Shown: piece after piece, positions 16,075 to 24,745 of the stretch | Position numbering within the stretch: the stretch's first letter is position 1 | Layout: each line of letters opens with the position of its first letter | NCBI RefSeq assembly: GCF_000337795.1 | Contig: NZ_AOLP01000008.1 | Location: 248,001 to 312,000, forward strand | Direction: 5' to 3' | From: Haloferax denitrificans ATCC 35960 | GTDB taxonomy: Archaea > Halobacteriota > Halobacteria > Halobacteriales > Haloferacaceae | DNA: 64,000 bases | Translations under genes and position numbers: made by a program | The notes under the pieces: generated by a model | Databases searched by the model: none | What the model saw: only the letters and a program-made list of their open reading frames with translations | Told to the model about the DNA's origin: nothing

Positions 16075-17001
16075 ATGAGTTACTCGAAGCAGGCGAGAGG
16101 CTCGTTCGAGAGCGTCTCCGAGCGGATTCCCGAGGGTGTCAAGGTGTACCTCCCGATTCTGCCGGTGACGGCGCTCGTCGGGCTGTTCATCCTCTACCCC
16201 ATCGCGCAGGCGATCTATTCGAGCTTCTTCAACAAGGACCTGCTCGCGCCCAGCGAGGCCGAGTTTATCGGACTGGCGAACTACGCCGAAATCTGGTCGA
16301 ATCCGACTATCCATCAGGTGCTGTGGAACACGCTCATCTGGGTCGTCGTCGGCAGTTCCGCCGCCATCGTCCTCGGCTTCCTGATGGGCTGGCTCCTCCA
16401 CGAGAAACTGCCGTACACGAGCGTCGCGAGCGCAATCGTGCTCATCCCGTGGGTCCTCCCGCGGGTCGTCGGCGCGTCCATCTGGCAGTTCATGTTCGGC
16501 GGGTCGCAGGGCATCATCAACGAACTGCTCGTCCAGCTCGGCGTCATCGACGAGTACATCGTCATGCTCGGCTCGACGGAGCTCTCGCTGTGGCCGCCCA
16601 TCATCGGGATGATTTGGCGGCTCGCACCGCTTTTCGCGCTGTTGACGCTCACGTCCCTGCAGGGCATCGACGAGCATCTCTACGAGGCCGCGCGCATGGA
16701 CGGCGCGACGCCGTGGGAGCAGTTCCGCTTCATCACCATCCCGATGATGCGGTACAACCTCGCCATCGGGTTCCTCCTGATGCTCATCTACAACATCAGG
16801 AACTTCTCGATGATTTGGGTGATGACGAAGGGCGGCCCCGGCGTCTCCAGTAGCACGCTCCCGGTCATGATCTACCGGACGGCGTTCGTCGATTTCGACG
16901 TGGGGCTGGCGTCGGCGCTCTCGCTCATCCTGTTCATCGTCCTGCTCGTGTTCTCGTACTACTACATACAGGTGTACGACCAAGTGCGGGGTGACGTCTG
17001 A
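16075..17001 (+). CDS. Sugar ABC transporter permease (MalF/UgpA type)
   Basis: 308 aa inner-membrane subunit with six predicted helices. The coupling EAA loop is clear: YEAARMDGATPWEQF (about 201-215), followed by the helix 'LAIGFLLMLIYNIRNFSMIW' and the MalF-type 'TKGGPG' motif. Starts 58 bp after the binding protein gene; its stop overlaps the start of the next permease by 1 nt, indicating translational coupling. It forms the channel with the product at 17001. Confidence 0.92.
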   Translation: MSYSKQARGSFESVSERIPEGVKVYLPILPVTALVGLFILYPIAQAIYSSFFNKDLLAPSEAEFIGLANYAEIWSNPTIHQVLWNTLIWVVVGSSAAIVLGFLMGWLLHEKLPYTSVASAIVLIPWVLPRVVGASIWQFMFGGSQGIINELLVQLGVIDEYIVMLGSTELSLWPPIIGMIWRLAPLFALLTLTSLQGIDEHLYEAARMDGATPWEQFRFITIPMMRYNLAIGFLLMLIYNIRNFSMIWVMTKGGPGVSSSTLPVMIYRTAFVDFDVGLASALSLILFIVLLVFSYYYIQVYDQVRGDV

Positions 17002-17966
17002 TGGCGGCGCAAGACCCCGACCCGACCGCCGAGTTCCGGCGGAACGAGTCGTGGCTGTTCGACACCACGGCGGGCGCGTACGTCCGCAAGACGGCGGTCG
17101 CGCTCCTGACGCTCGTCGTCTTCGCGTTCGTCCTCTTCCCGCTGTACTGGATGGTCGTGACGGCGTTCAAGACCACCGCGGAGATTCAGCAGATTCCGCC
17201 GACGGTGTTCCCGAACGATTTCTCGTTGGAGGGCTTCCGGCTCGTCGTCGAGTCGTCGATTCAGGCGGGCGGCTACACCTCGCTGTTCGCTAACCTGTTC
17301 GGCTGGCAGGCGTCGTCGGCCATCGACATCGACATCCTGTCGCTCGTGCTGAACAGCCTGAAAGTCGCCATCGGCGCGGGCGCAATCGCGCTCGTCTTCG
17401 GGACGGCCGCGTCGTACGTGCTCTCGCGCCGCGACTTCGCCGGGAAGAACGCGCTCATGAGCATCTTCCTCGCGTCGCTGATGTTCCCCGGGACCGCCAT
17501 CATGGTCCCCGAGTGGGAACTCGTCTCGGCGCTCGGCCTGTTCAACACGCACCTCGTGTTGATTTTCATCTACGGCGCGATGACCGCGCCGTTCGTCGTC
17601 TGGCTGATGAAGGGCTTCTTCGACGACTTCCCGGACTCGATTATCGAGGCCTCCCGAATCGACCAGTGTAGCTCGATAGAGACGTTCTGGTACGTCATCG
17701 TCCCGATGGCGCGGAACTCGCTCATCGCGTCGTTCATCTTCGCGTTCCTCCTCGCGTGGAACGAGCTGGTGTTCGCGCTGACGCTCCTCGACAACTCGCG
17801 GTACACGGTTCCGCCGGGACTCCTGACGTTCGTGCAGGGGTTCAACACCCAGTGGAACGTCGTCGCCGCGGCCTCCATCATCATCTCGCTTCCCGTCCTG
17901 CTCGGACTGGCCTACATCCAGCGCTACTTCGTGCAGGGGCTCACCGGCGGCGCGATTAAGGGATAA
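17001..17966 (+). CDS. Sugar ABC transporter permease (MalG/UgpE type)
   Basis: 321 aa second channel subunit. A cytoplasmic N-terminus of about 30 residues precedes the first helix (LLTLVVFAFVLFPLYWMVV), which ends in the MalG-like 'KTTAEI'. The EAA loop reads EASRIDQCSSIETFWYVIVP and the C-terminus ends YFVQGLTGGAIKG, the classic MalG ending. The gene overlaps the upstream permease by one base. Contains an unusually long segment between helices 1 and 2 (about 60-110), as in several haloarchaeal sugar permeases. Confidence 0.92.
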   Translation: MAAQDPDPTAEFRRNESWLFDTTAGAYVRKTAVALLTLVVFAFVLFPLYWMVVTAFKTTAEIQQIPPTVFPNDFSLEGFRLVVESSIQAGGYTSLFANLFGWQASSAIDIDILSLVLNSLKVAIGAGAIALVFGTAASYVLSRRDFAGKNALMSIFLASLMFPGTAIMVPEWELVSALGLFNTHLVLIFIYGAMTAPFVVWLMKGFFDDFPDSIIEASRIDQCSSIETFWYVIVPMARNSLIASFIFAFLLAWNELVFALTLLDNSRYTVPPGLLTFVQGFNTQWNVVAAASIIISLPVLLGLAYIQRYFVQGLTGGAIKG

Positions 17967-18030
17967 CACCCTTCGCCCGCCGTCTCTCGGTGCCGCACGT
18001 CGCGGTCAATTTTCGTCGTCAGTCGCTAGG

Positions 18031-18037
18031 TTTAAGG
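18031..18037 (+). promoter_or_regulatory. TATA-like element before the importer ATPase gene
   Basis: TTTAAGG lies 25-31 nt before ATG 18062, the spacing of a leaderless archaeal promoter. The ATPase may thus be transcribed separately as well as with the permeases. Confidence 0.4.
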
Positions 18038-18061
18038 GGTGTTCTACGGTAATGTTTTACA

Positions 18062-19243
18062 ATGACACACCTAACAGTAGACGGTGTCACGAAGATTTTC
18101 GGCGACCCCGACAAGGACGGTGTCGTCGCAGTCGACGACCTCGACATCGACGTCGAAGACGGGGAGTTTCTCGTTTTGCTCGGCCCGAGCGGGTGCGGGA
18201 AGACGACGACGCTCCGGATGATCGGCGGACTGGAGACGCCGACCTCCGGTGAAATTCGCTTCGACGACGTCGTCGTCAACGACATCAAAGCCCGAAACCG
18301 CGACGTGGCGATGGTGTTCCAGGACTTCGCGCTCTACCCGCATATGACCGTCCGGGAGAACCTCGGGTTCGGCCTCAAGCGGGAGGACAACGGCATGTCG
18401 ACGGCGGACGTCAACGAGCGGGTCGAGGAGGTGGCGACGATGCTCGAAATCGAACAGCTCCTGAACAACAAGCCCGCACAGCTCTCGGGCGGACAGAAAC
18501 AGCGCGTCGCGCTCGGCCGGGCTATCATCCGCGAGCCGCGGCTGTTCCTGTTCGACGAGCCGCTTGCGAACCTCGACGCGAAGCTCCGCAAGACGATGCG
18601 GACCGAAATCGACGAACTGCAGTCCGAGGTCGGCATCACCTCCGCGTACGTCACCCACAACCAGGAGGAGGCGATGACCATCGCCGACAAAATCGCCGTC
18701 CTCAACGACGGCGCGCTCCAGCAACTGGGTCGCCCGGAGGAGGTGTTCAACGAGCCCGCGAACCTCTTCGTCGCGCAGTTCGTCGGCAGTCCGGACATGA
18801 ACATCTACGACGGCGTCGTCGAGGAGGCCGCCGACGGCGTTCGCGTCGAACTCGACGGCGTGAGCTTCGAACTGCCGAGCGATGCCCTCGACTCGGAGGT
18901 CCCGCCCGGCGGCGTCAACGTCGGCTTCCGGCCGCAGGACTTCTACCAGACGGGCAAGCGGCGCGCCGACGGACTGACCTTCGACGTCGATATCCGCGTC
19001 ATCGAGCCGGTCGGAACGAAAGCCATCGTTCACGGCGACGGCCCCATGGGCGACGTCACCGCCGAAATCGGCGAGTTCCACGGGCTGTCGGCCGGCGACA
19101 CGCTGTCGCTTTCTATCGCGCCCGAACACGTCTACCTGTTCGACGCCGAGACGGAGGCACTGCGCAAGGGCCGGCGTATCGAGAACCGGGCGTCCGTCCA
19201 ATCGCAGTCCCAGTCGTCGGAGTCGGACGGCGTCGAAATATAA
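18062..19243 (+). CDS. Sugar ABC transporter ATP-binding protein (MsmK/UgpC/MalK type)
   Basis: 393 aa. Walker A GPSGCGKTTT (about 41-50), Q-loop VFQDFALYPHMT, signature LSGGQKQRVALGRA, Walker B LFLFDEPLANLD and the H-loop THNQEEA. After about residue 240 come two OB-fold/TOBE-like units with GFRPQD, typical of sugar-import ATPases. It energises the permeases encoded just upstream (95-bp gap). Such ATPases can serve several sugar importers in one cell. The C-terminal 20 residues are Gln/Ser-rich and probably disordered. Confidence 0.93.
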   Translation: MTHLTVDGVTKIFGDPDKDGVVAVDDLDIDVEDGEFLVLLGPSGCGKTTTLRMIGGLETPTSGEIRFDDVVVNDIKARNRDVAMVFQDFALYPHMTVRENLGFGLKREDNGMSTADVNERVEEVATMLEIEQLLNNKPAQLSGGQKQRVALGRAIIREPRLFLFDEPLANLDAKLRKTMRTEIDELQSEVGITSAYVTHNQEEAMTIADKIAVLNDGALQQLGRPEEVFNEPANLFVAQFVGSPDMNIYDGVVEEAADGVRVELDGVSFELPSDALDSEVPPGGVNVGFRPQDFYQTGKRRADGLTFDVDIRVIEPVGTKAIVHGDGPMGDVTAEIGEFHGLSAGDTLSLSIAPEHVYLFDAETEALRKGRRIENRASVQSQSQSSESDGVEI

Positions 19244-19303
19244 CTCGGCGCGACTGTCGCCCATCGAACGTCAGCGGGCGTGGTGTCTCGCGCCACCCAG
19301 AGC

Positions 19304-19319
19304 CGCGGCTTCAGCCGCG
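19304..19319 (+). terminator. GC-rich hairpin after the importer operon
   Basis: CGCGGC-TTCA-GCCGCG: perfect 6-bp stem with a tetraloop, 60 bp past the ATPase stop and before the next TATA-like CATATTAATC (about 19350). There is no T-tract, so it may be an RNA-stabilising stem. It also resembles the 'GGCTTCAGCC' hairpins found at ends of haloarchaeal IS200/IS605 elements. Confidence 0.35.
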
Positions 19320-19411
19320 CTACCGCCGAAATTCCCCGCCCGCACCCAAACATATTAATCGGTGTACCCTCATGATGTGAATGAGACGAACTCACACGGT
19401 TATTCGCAACT

Positions 19412-20446
19412 ATGAAAGCCATCATTCAGACCGGGCCGCGCTCGGTAGAGACACAAGAGCGGGAGGTACCCACTCCCGACGCAGACGAACTGCTCATCAA
19501 GGTCCACTCCGCGGGACTCTGCGGCAGTGACGCCCACGCCTACAAGTACGACGGCGGCTACGAGTGGATTCCCATCCCCCGTATCATGGGCCACGAGTAC
19601 TCGGGGACGGTCGCGGAGGTCGGCGAGAGCGTCGAGACGTTCGAGGTCGGCGACAAGGTCATCGAGGAACCGATTCACGACTGCGGTCACTGCTTCCAGT
19701 GCAAGAACGGCCAGCCGAACGTCTGCCAGAACTTCTCCATCACGGGTATGCACCGCGACGGCGCGTACACCGAGTACGTCACCGTCACCCCCGAACACGT
19801 CCACGCGGTCCCCGAGGACGTGCCCCTCCGACACGCCGCCATCACCGAGCCGACGAGCATCGCCACGCGCGCGGTCCTCGACCAGTCGGTGACGACGCCG
19901 GGCGACAACGTCCTCGTCGAGGGGCCGGGTCCGATCGGCGTCCTCGTCGCCGCCGTCGCCGACTCCCTCGGCGCGAACGTCGTCGTCTCCGGGCTCGGTC
20001 AGGACGCGTCGTATCGCCTCCCACTCCTCGAAGACCTCGGCATCGACACGGTGAACCTCGAAGAAGAAGGCGGTCTCGACGAGCGGGTGGAGTCGCAGAC
20101 CGACGGCATCGGCTTCGACGTGGTCTTCGACGCGACGGGCCACCGAAGCGGCGTCGTCTCCGGGAACGACGTCGTCCGCAAGGGCGGCCAAATCGTCGTC
20201 GTCGGCATCCCGAACTCGCCGAGCGAACTCAGCCTCACCTCGACCGTTCGCGGTGAAGTCGACATCAACACCTCCTACGGCTCGACGTGGACCAACTTCG
20301 AGCAGGCGCTTCGGCTCATGGAGCGCGGCGAAATCGCGGTCGACAAGATTCTCGACACCTCCTACAGCGTCGACGAACCGGCCGAGGCGTTCGAGGCGTT
20401 CCTCAACTCCGAGACCTGCAAGCCGGTCTTCCAGTTCGACGGCTGA
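19412..20446 (+). CDS. Zinc-dependent medium-chain dehydrogenase (sorbitol/threonine dehydrogenase type)
   Basis: 344 aa. Catalytic zinc residues in GLCGSD and GHEYSG; all four structural-zinc cysteines in CGHCFQCKNGQPNVC; nucleotide-binding GPGPIGV. It oxidises a secondary or primary alcohol with NAD(P). Located 88 bp before the L-rhamnonate dehydratase gene. The pathway needs two dehydrogenases (L-rhamnose at C1, and 2-keto-3-deoxy-L-rhamnonate), and this protein is a candidate for either, with the SDRs at 24746 and 40971 as the others. Sequence alone does not decide. Confidence 0.85.
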   Translation: MKAIIQTGPRSVETQEREVPTPDADELLIKVHSAGLCGSDAHAYKYDGGYEWIPIPRIMGHEYSGTVAEVGESVETFEVGDKVIEEPIHDCGHCFQCKNGQPNVCQNFSITGMHRDGAYTEYVTVTPEHVHAVPEDVPLRHAAITEPTSIATRAVLDQSVTTPGDNVLVEGPGPIGVLVAAVADSLGANVVVSGLGQDASYRLPLLEDLGIDTVNLEEEGGLDERVESQTDGIGFDVVFDATGHRSGVVSGNDVVRKGGQIVVVGIPNSPSELSLTSTVRGEVDINTSYGSTWTNFEQALRLMERGEIAVDKILDTSYSVDEPAEAFEAFLNSETCKPVFQFDG

Positions 20447-20487
20447 ACGACTCCGCTTTCCGGCCGCGAACCGCTCGACGACAGAAA

Positions 20488-20496
20488 CTATTTTAC
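20488..20496 (+). promoter_or_regulatory. TATA-like element before the rhamnonate dehydratase gene
   Basis: CTATTTTAC, about 38-46 nt before ATG 20534. Suggests an internal promoter giving a short leader. Confidence 0.35.
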
Positions 20497-20533
20497 CCGT
20501 GCCGATTGGATGTGAGGTCGTACCAAACAAATC

Positions 20534-21739
20534 ATGGAGATTACAGACATCTCAGCGACGAAAATCAGCAACGAATCGTGGGGCGAGTTCATCGAGTTCC
20601 CGCTCGTCACCATCATGTCGAAGTACGACGAGTACCGCAACGTCGACGGTGAGAACCCGCAGGCCCGCCGCAAGTGGATGGGTCCCGTGGGTGACGTGGT
20701 GGTCGAAGTCGAGACGGACGCGGGCATCACCGGCGTCGGCGTCGGCAACTGGGGTTCCGGGGCCATCGCCACCGTCGTCGAGGAGACGCTCTCGAAAATC
20801 GTCGTCGGTGAAGATCCGACACAGCGCGAGCTTCTCTGGGAGCAGATGTACCGCGCGACGCTCCCGTTCGGCCGGAAGGGCGTCGCCATCATGGCCATCA
20901 GCGCGGTCGACCAGGCGCTGTGGGACATCGCCGGGAAGGAAGCCGGCAAGCCGGTGTACGAACTGCTCGGCGGCCCCACCAAAGACGAGATTCCCGCCTA
21001 CGCGTCGAACCTCCACCCCGTCGACATGGAGAAGCTCGAACGCGAGGCCATCCAGTACGTCGAGGAGGGCTTCGACGCGATGAAGCTCCGCTTCCTCCAC
21101 GGTCCCGAGGACGGCCGCGCGGGCATGAAGAAAAACGAGGAAATCGTCGCGACGGTCCGCGATGCCGTCGGCGACGACATCGAAATCGCGGGCGACGCCT
21201 ACATGGGCTGGTCGGTCAAGTACGCGAAGGAGATGACCCAACGGCTCGGCAAGTACGACATGGCGTGGGTCGAGGAGCCGGTCATCGCCGACGACATCTC
21301 CGGCTACGCCGAGGTCCGCGAGGCCGCGCCGATGCCGATTTCGGGCGGCGAACACGAGTTCACCCGCTGGGGCCACGAGGACCTCCTCGAAGAGGGCGCG
21401 GTCGACATCCTCCAGCCCGACGTGGGCCGCGTCGGCGGTATCACGGAGCTCCAGAAGGTCGCCGACATGGCCGAGGTCCACGACGTGCCCGTCATCCCGC
21501 ACGCCGGCACGAACCCGACGCTCCACGCCATCGCCGGGCACACGAACATGCCGATGGCGGAGTACTTCCCGACCCCCGAGTGGTTCGAGGAGCGCCAGGA
21601 GAAACGCGAGTCCACCTACGCCGACGCCATCTTCCAGAACCCGCCGTCGCCCGAGAACGGGTCGATTCCGCTCCCCGACGAGCCCGGCGTCAGCACCCAA
21701 CTGAACCGCGAGGCGCTCGAACACTTCGCCATCGAGTAA
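20534..21739 (+). CDS. rhmD: L-rhamnonate dehydratase (enolase superfamily)
   Basis: 401 aa. Dehydrates L-rhamnonate to 2-keto-3-deoxy-L-rhamnonate. From memory it tracks E. coli RhmD closely: 'FPLVTIMSKYDEY' then WMGP near the N-terminus, 'SAVDQALWDIAGK', 'GPVYELLGG'-like region, an Mg-ligand series (D in AGDAYM, E in WVEEP, E in SGGEHE), DILQPDVGRVGG and the base-pair His in VIPHAG. The C-terminus 'DEPGVSTQLNRE' also matches the family. Its stop is 2 nt before the LLM gene start, so the two are co-translated. This assignment anchors the whole region as rhamnose catabolism. Confidence 0.92.
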   Translation: MEITDISATKISNESWGEFIEFPLVTIMSKYDEYRNVDGENPQARRKWMGPVGDVVVEVETDAGITGVGVGNWGSGAIATVVEETLSKIVVGEDPTQRELLWEQMYRATLPFGRKGVAIMAISAVDQALWDIAGKEAGKPVYELLGGPTKDEIPAYASNLHPVDMEKLEREAIQYVEEGFDAMKLRFLHGPEDGRAGMKKNEEIVATVRDAVGDDIEIAGDAYMGWSVKYAKEMTQRLGKYDMAWVEEPVIADDISGYAEVREAAPMPISGGEHEFTRWGHEDLLEEGAVDILQPDVGRVGGITELQKVADMAEVHDVPVIPHAGTNPTLHAIAGHTNMPMAEYFPTPEWFEERQEKRESTYADAIFQNPPSPENGSIPLPDEPGVSTQLNREALEHFAIE

Positions 21740-21741
21740 CG

Positions 21742-22770
21742 ATGTCTGACATCAGCTTCGAGTACAACGTCCCCGTCTTCGCCGGCGCGCCCGACGAGGG
21801 GACCGAGCCGACGCACCGCGACACCCCGGCGTACGAGTCGCTCGACTGGGAGGCGACCAAGATGGGCGTCCAGAAGGCGGAGGAACTCGGCTTCGACGCG
21901 GTGTGGGCACCCGACCACCTGCTTTTGGGCCGCGACCACGCCGAGTACGAGTGCTGGACGCTGTTGTCGGCCATCGCCGGCTTCACCGAGGACATCAACC
22001 TCGGCTCGCTCGTCCTCTGTAACGACTACCGCAACCCGGCGCTCGTCGCCAAGATGGCGGCCACGCTCGACGTGATTTCCGACGGTCGACTCGAACTCGG
22101 CCTCGGCGCGGGCTGGCACGAGCCGGAGTACGACGCCTACGGCTGGGAGTACCGCGACGGCTTCGAGCGCCTGATGCGCCTCGACGAGTCCATCCGCCTG
22201 ATGAAGCGCATGTGGGCCGCCGGCACGGACGGCGCGAGCTTCGACGGGAAGCACTACCAAATCGAGGACGCCTACTGCGTTCCCGGTCCCGTGCAGGACC
22301 CGCACCCGCCGATTCTCGTCGGCGGGCAGGGCGAGGAGGTCACGCTCAAACTCGTCGCCAAGCACGCCGACGTGTGGAACACCGACGTGTTCAACGGCGA
22401 CGTGGAGACGCTCGAACACAAAATCGACGTCATCGAAGACCACTGCGAGACCGTCGGCCGCGACCCCGACGAAATCGAGTACTCGTGGGACGGCCACGTC
22501 ATCTGTACCCGCGACGAGGGGAAGTTCGACCGCCTGCTCGACCTGATGACGCCCATCCAGTTCGAAGAAGAGTATCAGGACCAAGCGCCCATCGTGACGG
22601 AGGAAGACGCCCGCGAGTACTTCATCATGGGGACGCCCGAGGAGTGCGCGGAGGCCATCGAGCGCCGCATCGACGCGGGCGTGACGAAGTTCCAAGGCTG
22701 GTTCATCGACTTCCCCGATACCGACGGGATGGAACTGTTCGCGGACGAAGTCATCCCGCAGTTCAACTGA
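21742..22770 (+). CDS. LLM-class flavin/F420-dependent oxidoreductase in the rhamnose operon
   Basis: 342 aa luciferase-like TIM barrel. Seen: 'EELGFDAVWAPDHLLL', 'INLGSLVLCNDYRNPALVAKMAATLD', 'GRLELGLGAGWHEPEY' and 'HPPILVGGQGEEVTLKL', the usual cofactor-pocket blocks. Haloarchaeal members generally use coenzyme F420 or FMN. The gene begins 2 nt after the rhamnonate dehydratase stop, which strongly ties it to that pathway, yet no LLM step is part of the known route. F420-dependent glucose-6-phosphate dehydrogenase is in this superfamily, so a sugar C1 dehydrogenase role is conceivable. Function unproven. Confidence 0.85.
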   Translation: MSDISFEYNVPVFAGAPDEGTEPTHRDTPAYESLDWEATKMGVQKAEELGFDAVWAPDHLLLGRDHAEYECWTLLSAIAGFTEDINLGSLVLCNDYRNPALVAKMAATLDVISDGRLELGLGAGWHEPEYDAYGWEYRDGFERLMRLDESIRLMKRMWAAGTDGASFDGKHYQIEDAYCVPGPVQDPHPPILVGGQGEEVTLKLVAKHADVWNTDVFNGDVETLEHKIDVIEDHCETVGRDPDEIEYSWDGHVICTRDEGKFDRLLDLMTPIQFEEEYQDQAPIVTEEDAREYFIMGTPEECAEAIERRIDAGVTKFQGWFIDFPDTDGMELFADEVIPQFN

Positions 22771-22948
22771 GGCGTCCCGCGAGTCGAGCGCGCCGCGCTC
22801 GGTTCGCGCTCGCACTCGCGCTCTCGTTTTCGTTTCCGTCTTGGTTTCGCCGTTTCTGTCATTCGTCTATTCGAGCCCTCGCGGGGACCGAACCGTCCAG
22901 ATTCTCCCACACGTGGGGGTTCCGACTCGACGCACGACCCACGGAACA

Positions 22949-22967
22949 TTTCCGGCGATAGCGGAAA
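22949..22967. promoter_or_regulatory. Putative operator upstream of the rhamnose-region IclR gene (site C)
   Basis: TTTCCG-GCGATAG-CGGAAA, perfect 6-bp arms with a 7-nt spacer, centred 42 nt before ATG 23000. Its core TCCGG-CGATA-GCGGA differs by one base from the TCCGG-N5-CCGGA motif. The position suggests autoregulation. Confidence 0.5.
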
Positions 22968-22999
22968 GACATTTGAGGGATGAGGATTCATAACCAACT

Positions 23000-23758
23000 A
23001 TGGCGAAGGACGTTCCGGTCAACGCGGTCAAAATCTCGCTCGAACTCGTCGACCTCCTGCGGGAACTCGACGGGGCGGGCGTCTCGGAGGTAGCCAAGCG
23101 GCTGGACAAGCCGACCAGCACGATTCACGACCACCTGCGGACGCTGGAGAAACAGGAGTACCTCGTCAAGGAGGGCGACACCTACTACGTCAGCACGCGG
23201 TTCCTCCAGTTGGGCGCTCACGCGCGGTCGCGACAGAAGGTGTTCAACATCGCTCGCCCCGAGATAAACGAACTCGCGCAGGTGACCGGGGAGCACGCGA
23301 ACCTGATGATAGAGGAACACGGCGTCGGCGTCTTTCTGTACCGTTCGCGGGGCCCCGACGCCGTCCGCCTGGATACCCACGCTGGGATGCGCGTCCCGTT
23401 GCAGACGACGGCGCTCGGGAAGTCCATCATGGCGAACCGGCCGCGGGAGGAAGTCGAGCGAATCCTCGACCGCCACGGCTTGGAGTCGGTGACCGACCGC
23501 TCTATCACGGACCGCGAGGAGCTGTTCGACGTGTTGGAGCAGGTCCGCGAGCGCGGCTACTCGTACGACGACGAAGAGCGCGTCAAGGGCATGCGCTGTG
23601 TGGCCGCGCCGATACTCAACGAGGACGACTACGCCATCGCCGCCGTCAGCGTCTCGGGACCGAAAAGCCGGATGCGCGAGGAGCGCTTCACCGAGGAACT
23701 GCCGAACCAGATTCTCAAGAGCGCGAACGTCATCGAGGTGAACCTGACGTACTCGTAG
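23000..23758 (+). CDS. IclR family transcriptional regulator (rhamnose region)
   Basis: 252 aa. Winged helix-turn-helix at about 10-75 ('VSEVAKRLDKPTSTIHDHLRTL') and the IclR effector domain ('RVPLQTTALGKSIMANRP', 'GYSYDDEERVKGMRCVAAPI', 'IAAVSVSGPKSRMREER'). Encoded inside the rhamnose block between the LLM and FAH genes, so it probably controls these genes, sensing rhamnose or a breakdown product. A palindrome matching a repeated motif lies directly upstream. Distinct from the regulators at 9433 and 29105. Confidence 0.92.
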   Translation: MAKDVPVNAVKISLELVDLLRELDGAGVSEVAKRLDKPTSTIHDHLRTLEKQEYLVKEGDTYYVSTRFLQLGAHARSRQKVFNIARPEINELAQVTGEHANLMIEEHGVGVFLYRSRGPDAVRLDTHAGMRVPLQTTALGKSIMANRPREEVERILDRHGLESVTDRSITDREELFDVLEQVRERGYSYDDEERVKGMRCVAAPILNEDDYAIAAVSVSGPKSRMREERFTEELPNQILKSANVIEVNLTYS

Positions 23759-23842
23759 TCGACGGGCCGCGGACTCATCCCCGTCGTCGCAATCCTGCGT
23801 AGAGCGCAACAGTTACGTATCACGCTGTGGCAGAGTGTAACG

Positions 23843-24694
23843 ATGCAACTCGTTCGATACACCGCGGGCGGTGCCCCCGAGTGGGGCGTCCGCCGCGACG
23901 ACGACGTCGTCCCGCTTTCCGGCCTCCGCGAGGACGTCACCGTCCAGAACCTCAACAGCCCCGGCTTCCTCACCGTGGTCGAGGACGCCGCGGACGCCGC
24001 CGAGGACCAGTCGGTCCCCGTCGAGGACGTGAAACTCCTCGCGCCCGTGCCGCGCCCCGGCAAAATCGTCTGCGTCGGACTCAACTACCACGACCACGCC
24101 GAAGAGCAGGACGAGGAAGTCCCCGAGCGCCCGCTCCTGTTCGGCAAGGCCGGCACGTCCGTCACGAACCCCGGCGACCCCATCGTCCACCCGGCGGCCA
24201 TCGACGAGGTCGACTACGAGGTCGAACTCGGCGTCGTCATCGGGCAGACGGCAAAGAACGTGGACGCCGAGGACGCCTTCGACTACGTCGCGGGCTACAC
24301 CGCCATCAACGACGTGAGCGGCCGCGACGCGCAGTTCGACGACGGGCAGTTCTTCCGCGGCAAGAGCTACGACACGTTCGCCCCGATGGGGCCGACGTTC
24401 GTCCCCGAGGACGACCTCGACCCGCACGACCTCGACGTCGCCTGCCGCGTCAACGGCGAGACGAAACAGGAGTCCAACACCGCCGAGTTCATCTTCGGCG
24501 TCGACGAGGTCGTCGAGTACATCAGCGGCATCACGACGCTCCGACCGGGCGACGTCATCTCCACCGGCACGCCCGGCGGCGTCGGCATCTTCCGCGACCC
24601 GCCGGAACTGCTCGAACCAGGTGACAGCGTCGACGTGGAAATCGAGGGTATCGGCACGCTCACCAACCCCGTCGTCGCCGAGCGCGACGAGTAA
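23843..24694 (+). CDS. Fumarylacetoacetate hydrolase family protein, probable 2,4-diketo-3-deoxy-L-rhamnonate hydrolase
   Basis: 283 aa. An N-terminal cap of about 65 residues is followed by the FAH fold: 'KIVCVGLNYHDHAEE' with the catalytic His, DYEVELGVVIG with metal-binding Glu residues, 'GYTAINDVSGRDAQF' with a metal Asp, GKSYDTFAPMGP with the conserved Lys, and TGTPGGVG. In the rhamnose diketo-hydrolase pathway this family cleaves 2,4-diketo-3-deoxy-L-rhamnonate to pyruvate and L-lactate. Other FAH enzymes act on acylpyruvates, so the call depends on the adjacent RhmD, lactonase and mutarotase genes. Confidence 0.87.
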   Translation: MQLVRYTAGGAPEWGVRRDDDVVPLSGLREDVTVQNLNSPGFLTVVEDAADAAEDQSVPVEDVKLLAPVPRPGKIVCVGLNYHDHAEEQDEEVPERPLLFGKAGTSVTNPGDPIVHPAAIDEVDYEVELGVVIGQTAKNVDAEDAFDYVAGYTAINDVSGRDAQFDDGQFFRGKSYDTFAPMGPTFVPEDDLDPHDLDVACRVNGETKQESNTAEFIFGVDEVVEYISGITTLRPGDVISTGTPGGVGIFRDPPELLEPGDSVDVEIEGIGTLTNPVVAERDE

Positions 24695-24713
24695 CCGGCC
24701 GCAGTACAACACA

Positions 24714-24723
24714 CTTATTTATA
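24714..24723 (+). promoter_or_regulatory. TATA box of the downstream SDR gene
   Basis: CTTATTTATA, 23-32 nt before ATG 24746, the canonical spacing for a leaderless haloarchaeal promoter. Confidence 0.55.
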
Positions 24724-24745
24724 GGATATCGCGGTACTACCGACT

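Noticed and set aside
19304-19319. End of an IS200/IS605 element
   Set aside because: Only the hairpin resembles such an end; no tnpA or tnpB gene or second end nearby.
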